Shown piece by piece: positions 5,403 through 8,555 of a DNA stretch of 8,555 nucleotides (within the stretch, counting starts at the first letter, position 1; every line of letters starts with the position of its first letter). The stretch lies in the NCBI GenBank assembly GCA_042096095.1, contig JBELME010000179.1, positions 1 to 8,555 of the forward strand. The letters run 5' to 3'. Below the pieces are notes generated by a model. That model saw only the letters and a program-made list of their open reading frames with translations, searched no databases and was not told where the DNA came from. This DNA is from Enterovibrio sp042096095. GTDB taxonomy: Bacteria; Pseudomonadota; Gammaproteobacteria; Enterobacterales; Vibrionaceae. Position numbers and translations under genes: made by a program.

Positions 5403-7067
5403 ATGACACATCTTTTTACCCAGTGCGCCGCTGCGGCAGTCCTCTTGTCTGTTGCCTCATTCACATCGTTCGCCACAGAGCCAGAAAAGCCCCTCAAAAT
5501 TGGGATTAGCCAATACCCGACCAGTTTGCACCCTTTACTTGGGTCATCTGTTGCAGGTAGCTACGTGTTGTCGACAGTTTGGCGACCCATGATGATCTAT
5601 GGCAAAGATTGGCAACCCCTCTGTCATCTGTGTCAAACCGTGCCGACATTTGAAAATGGTCTCGCTGAGAAAATCGTGCTGGACGATGGCAGAGAAGGCA
5701 TTCGCTTGTCTGTCACGCTCAAAGATAACCTATTTTGGGGAGATGGCGTTCCTGTAACCTCCAAAGATGTGGCTTTGGGGTATCAGATTTCGACGGATAA
5801 ACGCGTCAAAGGTAATCCGGGCTATGAGGAAGATCAAACCCTTGAGCGCCTTGATATCGTCGATGAAAAACGCCTTGATGTGATTTTGAATAAGCGCATT
5901 TTTAACTATCGTACGGCCGTGCCGTCGGCCATGCCTGAACACCTCGAAGGTGAGATCTATCGCCGCGATCCTGAAAACTACGATAAGACCTCGTTGTACA
6001 CCACATCACCGTTAACGGCGGGTCTATACAATGGCCCGTATCTGATAGACAGAATGTCGTCAGGCAGCTTTGTGTCTGTTGTGCCAAATCCGTACTGGAA
6101 AGGCAACGCGGTGTTTTTCGATAATCTGGTGTTCAAAGCCGTCGAGAATACCGCCGCGCTTGAAGCGCATTTACTTTCAAAGTCTGTAGACATGATTGCG
6201 CGCGAATCTGGGTTAACGCTTGACCAAGTGTTGCGCCTAGAACAGCGTCAGAAAGGGAAGTACCAATACTACTATGAGCCCGGCTTGCTCTACGAACATC
6301 TTGATGTCAACTTGGACAATCCGCACCTCGCCAAGAAAGCTTTTCGCCAAGGGTTATTGTTAAGCATCAATCGCCAACAATTGGTCAATCAGTTGTTTGA
6401 AGGCAAGCAAATCGTCGCACACACAGACACCAGCCCACGCGACATCAGCTATTCAGATGACGTAACTCACTATGAATACGATCCTGAAAAGGCCAAAGCT
6501 CTGTTCCAACAAGCCGGTTACCGTTGGCTAGGAAAAGGCATGGTGGATGCCGATGGGAAGCCCGTTCAGATTGAACTGATGACCACCGCAGGAAATAAAA
6601 CCCGTGAGTTAGTGCAACAAGTACTGCAATCCCAATGGAAGAAAATGGGGATCACCATCCGCATCAATAACCAGCCAGCACGGGTTTTCTTTGGTCAAAC
6701 ACTTAAAGAGCGAAACCACAAAGGGTTAGCCCTGTTTGCGTGGTATTCCGCGCCTGAAAGCCTGCCAGAAACCACCTTGCACTCAGAAAATATTCCAACA
6801 GAAGCGAATAACTGGGGTGGTCAAAATTATGCGGGTTATAAAAATGCAGACATGGACGCCTTATTGGATGAAATTGAAACGGAACTTGATGCGGATAAAC
6901 GCGCGGCGTTGTTTGCCAACATTCAGCGTATTTATGCAGAAGATCTTCCCGCGCTCCCTCTGTACTTTCGCGCCGACAGCTTTGTGTTGCCGCTGTGGTT
7001 AAAGGGTGTCACGCCAATTGGACATATGTTCCCGTCTACACATTGGGTTGAAGAGTGGCATAGATAG
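5403..7067 (+). CDS. Periplasmic solute-binding protein of a peptide-type ABC importer (first paralogue)
   Basis: The 554-residue product belongs to the family-5 extracellular solute-binding proteins (OppA/DppA/NikA type), which capture oligopeptides, dipeptides or similar ligands in the periplasm and hand them to an ABC permease. A signal peptide covers residues 1-24, with a hydrophobic core and likely cleavage after SFA. The mature start PLKIGISQYPTSLHPL and the LFWGDGVPVTSKDVALGY segment are hallmarks of the family; the C-terminal LPLYFRADSFVLPLWLKG is also typical. C74 and C77 form a CxxC that is shared with the next gene. The ATG at 5403 follows GAGAGGG and gives a proper signal peptide. 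A GTG at 5370 lies inside the inverted repeat and would add 11 residues. No permease gene follows directly; a second binding protein does, after 340 bases. The ligand cannot be read from the sequence. Confidence 0.92.
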   Translation: MTHLFTQCAAAAVLLSVASFTSFATEPEKPLKIGISQYPTSLHPLLGSSVAGSYVLSTVWRPMMIYGKDWQPLCHLCQTVPTFENGLAEKIVLDDGREGIRLSVTLKDNLFWGDGVPVTSKDVALGYQISTDKRVKGNPGYEEDQTLERLDIVDEKRLDVILNKRIFNYRTAVPSAMPEHLEGEIYRRDPENYDKTSLYTTSPLTAGLYNGPYLIDRMSSGSFVSVVPNPYWKGNAVFFDNLVFKAVENTAALEAHLLSKSVDMIARESGLTLDQVLRLEQRQKGKYQYYYEPGLLYEHLDVNLDNPHLAKKAFRQGLLLSINRQQLVNQLFEGKQIVAHTDTSPRDISYSDDVTHYEYDPEKAKALFQQAGYRWLGKGMVDADGKPVQIELMTTAGNKTRELVQQVLQSQWKKMGITIRINNQPARVFFGQTLKERNHKGLALFAWYSAPESLPETTLHSENIPTEANNWGGQNYAGYKNADMDALLDEIETELDADKRAALFANIQRIYAEDLPALPLYFRADSFVLPLWLKGVTPIGHMFPSTHWVEEWHR

Positions 7068-7202
7068 TCTTTTTCGTCGGTTTTTCATTCAATAAATTGG
7101 ATGTTTGGTGCTGTAAAGTAATGATTAGTAACTAAATATTTTATCTGTTTTGATGAAATGCGACTGAGGCAGGGCTTTTCAGCGACAGTGCTTCCTGTTT
7201 GA

Positions 7203-7232
7203 TTGAATTGTATACATTACTGGCTCGACAAT
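7203..7232 (+). promoter_or_regulatory. Candidate promoter overlapping a TGTATACA operator
   Basis: TTGAAT (7203-7208) and GACAAT (7227-7232) form a weak sigma-70 pair with an 18-base spacer, each matching four of six consensus bases. The 8-bp palindrome TGTATACA (7209-7216), within ATTGTATACATT, sits between them. TTGTATACAA is a typical operator for GntR-type (FadR-subfamily) repressors and this site differs from it by one base. A repressor bound here would block the promoter. Both assignments are tentative. Confidence 0.33.
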
Positions 7233-7237
7233 GATTG

Positions 7238-7254
7238 AAACATATGTTTAACAT
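7238..7254. promoter_or_regulatory. Overlapping palindromes AAACATATGTTT and ATGTTTAACAT
   Basis: AAACATATGTTT (7238-7249) is a perfect 12-base palindrome, and ATGTT-T-AACAT (7244-7254) is a second perfect repeat overlapping it. They lie about 20 bases downstream of the TGTATACA palindrome, in front of the second binding-protein gene. They could be a regulator site. A/T-rich DNA makes chance palindromes more likely, so confidence is modest. Confidence 0.3.
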
Positions 7255-7407
7255 TGGGCTATTGCGTGCAACTTTTCACTGCATTTGCTTGGAGAGCTAA
7301 AGAATTCTCCTTTGCACGCACGGTATCCCAGCAACTGAGTGATCGGTTAATGAGGTATCCAATAGGGTGACGGATTTGCCCTCAGCTTTGACAAAGGACA
7401 TGACTGT

Positions 7408-8555
7408 ATGAATAAAACGCTTCTCACATTGGCCATCGCAGCGCCAGTTGCCTTCTCTTCTGTTTCCGCAAGTGCTGACACCCTCAAGATCGGTATGTCT
7501 CAATACCCCGAAGGCCTTCATCCTACCTTGGTGTCGAATGTCGCGGCGTCTTATGTACTGAATACCGCTTACCGCAAAACCGTGATTTACGGAAAAGACT
7601 GGCAACCTCAATGTAATGTGTGTGTTGAGATCCCGACGTTTGAAAACGGTTTAGCGAAACGTATTACCCGAGAAGATGGGTCAGAAGGCATTAAATTGAC
7701 CGTCACGGTGCGTGACGACTTGTTTTGGGGCGACGGCACGCCGCTGACCACGAAAGACATTCAGTTAGGCTATGAGATCCAAAAAGACGAGCGCGTGGGT
7801 AATCCGGGTCTCCAAGAAGCAAAAACCATGGAGAAGCTGGTTCTGCTTGATGACAAAACCTTTGAGGTGTATCTGAGTAAAGTCAGCTTCAAATACCGCA
7901 CAGATTATTTCCCTGAGCCGCTTCCTGAACACGTTGAAGGTGCGCTGTACCGCGCCGACCCAACGAACTACAGCAAAACTACCAAATACGCCACTGACCC
8001 AACCAACGCAGGCTTGTATTACGGCCCTTACGTCCTGAACAAAGTCAGTCCGGGTAGCTTCATCACTGCGCAACGTAATCCGCATTGGAAAGGTCAATCC
8101 CCCGCCTTTGATGAACTTGTCTTTAAAACCGTAGAAAACACGTCAGCGCTAGAAGCGCATCTGCTGTCAGGCTCCGTGGATTACTTGCCGGGTGAAATCG
8201 GTTTGTCTCTCGACCAAGTGCTGCAAATCGAAAAGCGCCACGGTAAGAAGTTTAATGTGCACTATGAGCCTGGCCTACTTTATGAGCACCTAGACACCAC
8301 GATGAACAACCCACACTTGGCAAAGAAAGAAGTGCGCCAAGCCTTACTGTACGGTGCGAACCGCGAGCAGCTTGTCGATAAGTTGTTTTCGGGAAAACAG
8401 CCTGTTGCTGATACCAATACCAGCCCGCGGGATCTTGGCTTTTACCCAGACGTAAAACGTTATGAGTACAACCCGAAGAAAGCCAAAGCGCTACTGACAC
8501 AGGCAGGTTACACCGAGAAGAACGGTGTGATGGTGGATGTAGATGGCAACGAACT
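7408..8555 (+). CDS. Periplasmic solute-binding protein of a peptide-type ABC importer (second paralogue, partial)
   Basis: The frame is open to the window edge (382 complete codons), so the last third is missing. It is a close paralogue of the preceding binding protein. From its residue 26 (LKIGMSQYPEGLHP) the first 100 aligned positions include about 63 identities with no gaps, counted by eye. The signal peptide has a cleaner n-region (MNK), with likely cleavage after ASA at residue 23. The CxxC is conserved (C69, C72), as are LFWGDG, NPGLQEAKTMEKL, GLYYGPYVLN, EPGLLYEHLD and TSPRDLGF. AAAGGA at 7393-7398 lies nine bases before ATG 7408. Like its neighbour it should load peptides or a related solute onto an ABC permease, whose genes would be expected to the right. 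The 340-base gap with its own palindromes suggests separate regulation from the first copy. Confidence 0.92.
   Translation, partial: MNKTLLTLAIAAPVAFSSVSASADTLKIGMSQYPEGLHPTLVSNVAASYVLNTAYRKTVIYGKDWQPQCNVCVEIPTFENGLAKRITREDGSEGIKLTVTVRDDLFWGDGTPLTTKDIQLGYEIQKDERVGNPGLQEAKTMEKLVLLDDKTFEVYLSKVSFKYRTDYFPEPLPEHVEGALYRADPTNYSKTTKYATDPTNAGLYYGPYVLNKVSPGSFITAQRNPHWKGQSPAFDELVFKTVENTSALEAHLLSGSVDYLPGEIGLSLDQVLQIEKRHGKKFNVHYEPGLLYEHLDTTMNNPHLAKKEVRQALLYGANREQLVDKLFSGKQPVADTNTSPRDLGFYPDVKRYEYNPKKAKALLTQAGYTEKNGVMVDVDGNE

Larger units (their letters stand above)
7068..7407 (+). other. Leader/intergenic region between the two binding-protein genes
   Basis: This 340-base gap has no credible gene. The left part (7068-7150) is A/T-rich with no clear hairpin terminator after the first binding-protein gene. 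Palindromes cluster at 7207-7254, about 150-200 bases before the next ATG. The right part (7255-7407) would be a long untranslated leader if transcription starts near the palindromes. It includes a repeated GGTATCC (7321-7327 and 7353-7359), but I recognise no known riboswitch. Confidence 0.5.

Noticed and set aside
7068..7095. T-rich stretches right after the first binding-protein gene as a terminator.
   Set aside because: There is no adjoining G/C-rich inverted repeat, so termination there cannot be supported.
7765..8097. A 110-codon minus-strand frame inside the second binding-protein gene.
   Set aside because: It is antisense to a strongly conserved coding frame and shows no domain or start signal.

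Overview
The window looks like a chromosomal segment from a gammaproteobacterium, most likely a member of the Vibrionaceae (Grimontia/Enterovibrio/Photobacterium-like). The basis is a conserved sbcB (exonuclease I) with clear similarity to the E. coli protein, roughly balanced base composition, and a GGDEF-type signalling gene beside peptide-uptake genes. The genus is an inference. No tRNA, rRNA, CRISPR array, transposase or phage gene was seen.

Layout. (1) 1-1256, minus strand: sbcB, running off the left edge with about 418 codons present. (2) 1257-1477: a divergent intergenic region. (3) 1478-2802, plus strand: a two-gene unit of unrecognised function, an outer-membrane-type lipoprotein followed 20 bases later by a 106-residue helical protein with a basic amphipathic tail. 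It ends at a strong hairpin-plus-T-tract terminator (2832-2859). (4) 2888-4101, minus strand: a membrane-bound sensor/diguanylate cyclase gene that appears broken twice. A -1 frameshift lies near 3415-3430, and an in-frame deletion has fused the two 'GDE' segments of the GGDEF domain. (5) 4102-4414: a divergent intergenic region with short candidate regulatory motifs. (6) 4415-5260, plus strand: a TauD/TfdA-family Fe(II)/2-oxoglutarate dioxygenase with an intact iron site but altered substrate-pocket positions relative to taurine dioxygenase. (7) 5403-7067 and 7408-8555 (cut by the right edge), plus strand: two tandem paralogous family-5 periplasmic solute-binding proteins, each with its own upstream control region.

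How the genes may work together. The two binding proteins probably feed an ABC-type oligopeptide/dipeptide importer whose permeases and ATPases would lie beyond the right edge. Separate leader regions with different palindromes suggest the paralogues are expressed under different conditions or bind different ligands. The upstream dioxygenase could act on an imported compound, but only proximity and strand support that. The most noteworthy items are the doubly damaged cyclase, the uncharacterised lipoprotein/cationic-tail pair, the altered TauD pocket, and the structured leader with a 10-bp perfect inverted repeat in front of the first binding protein.
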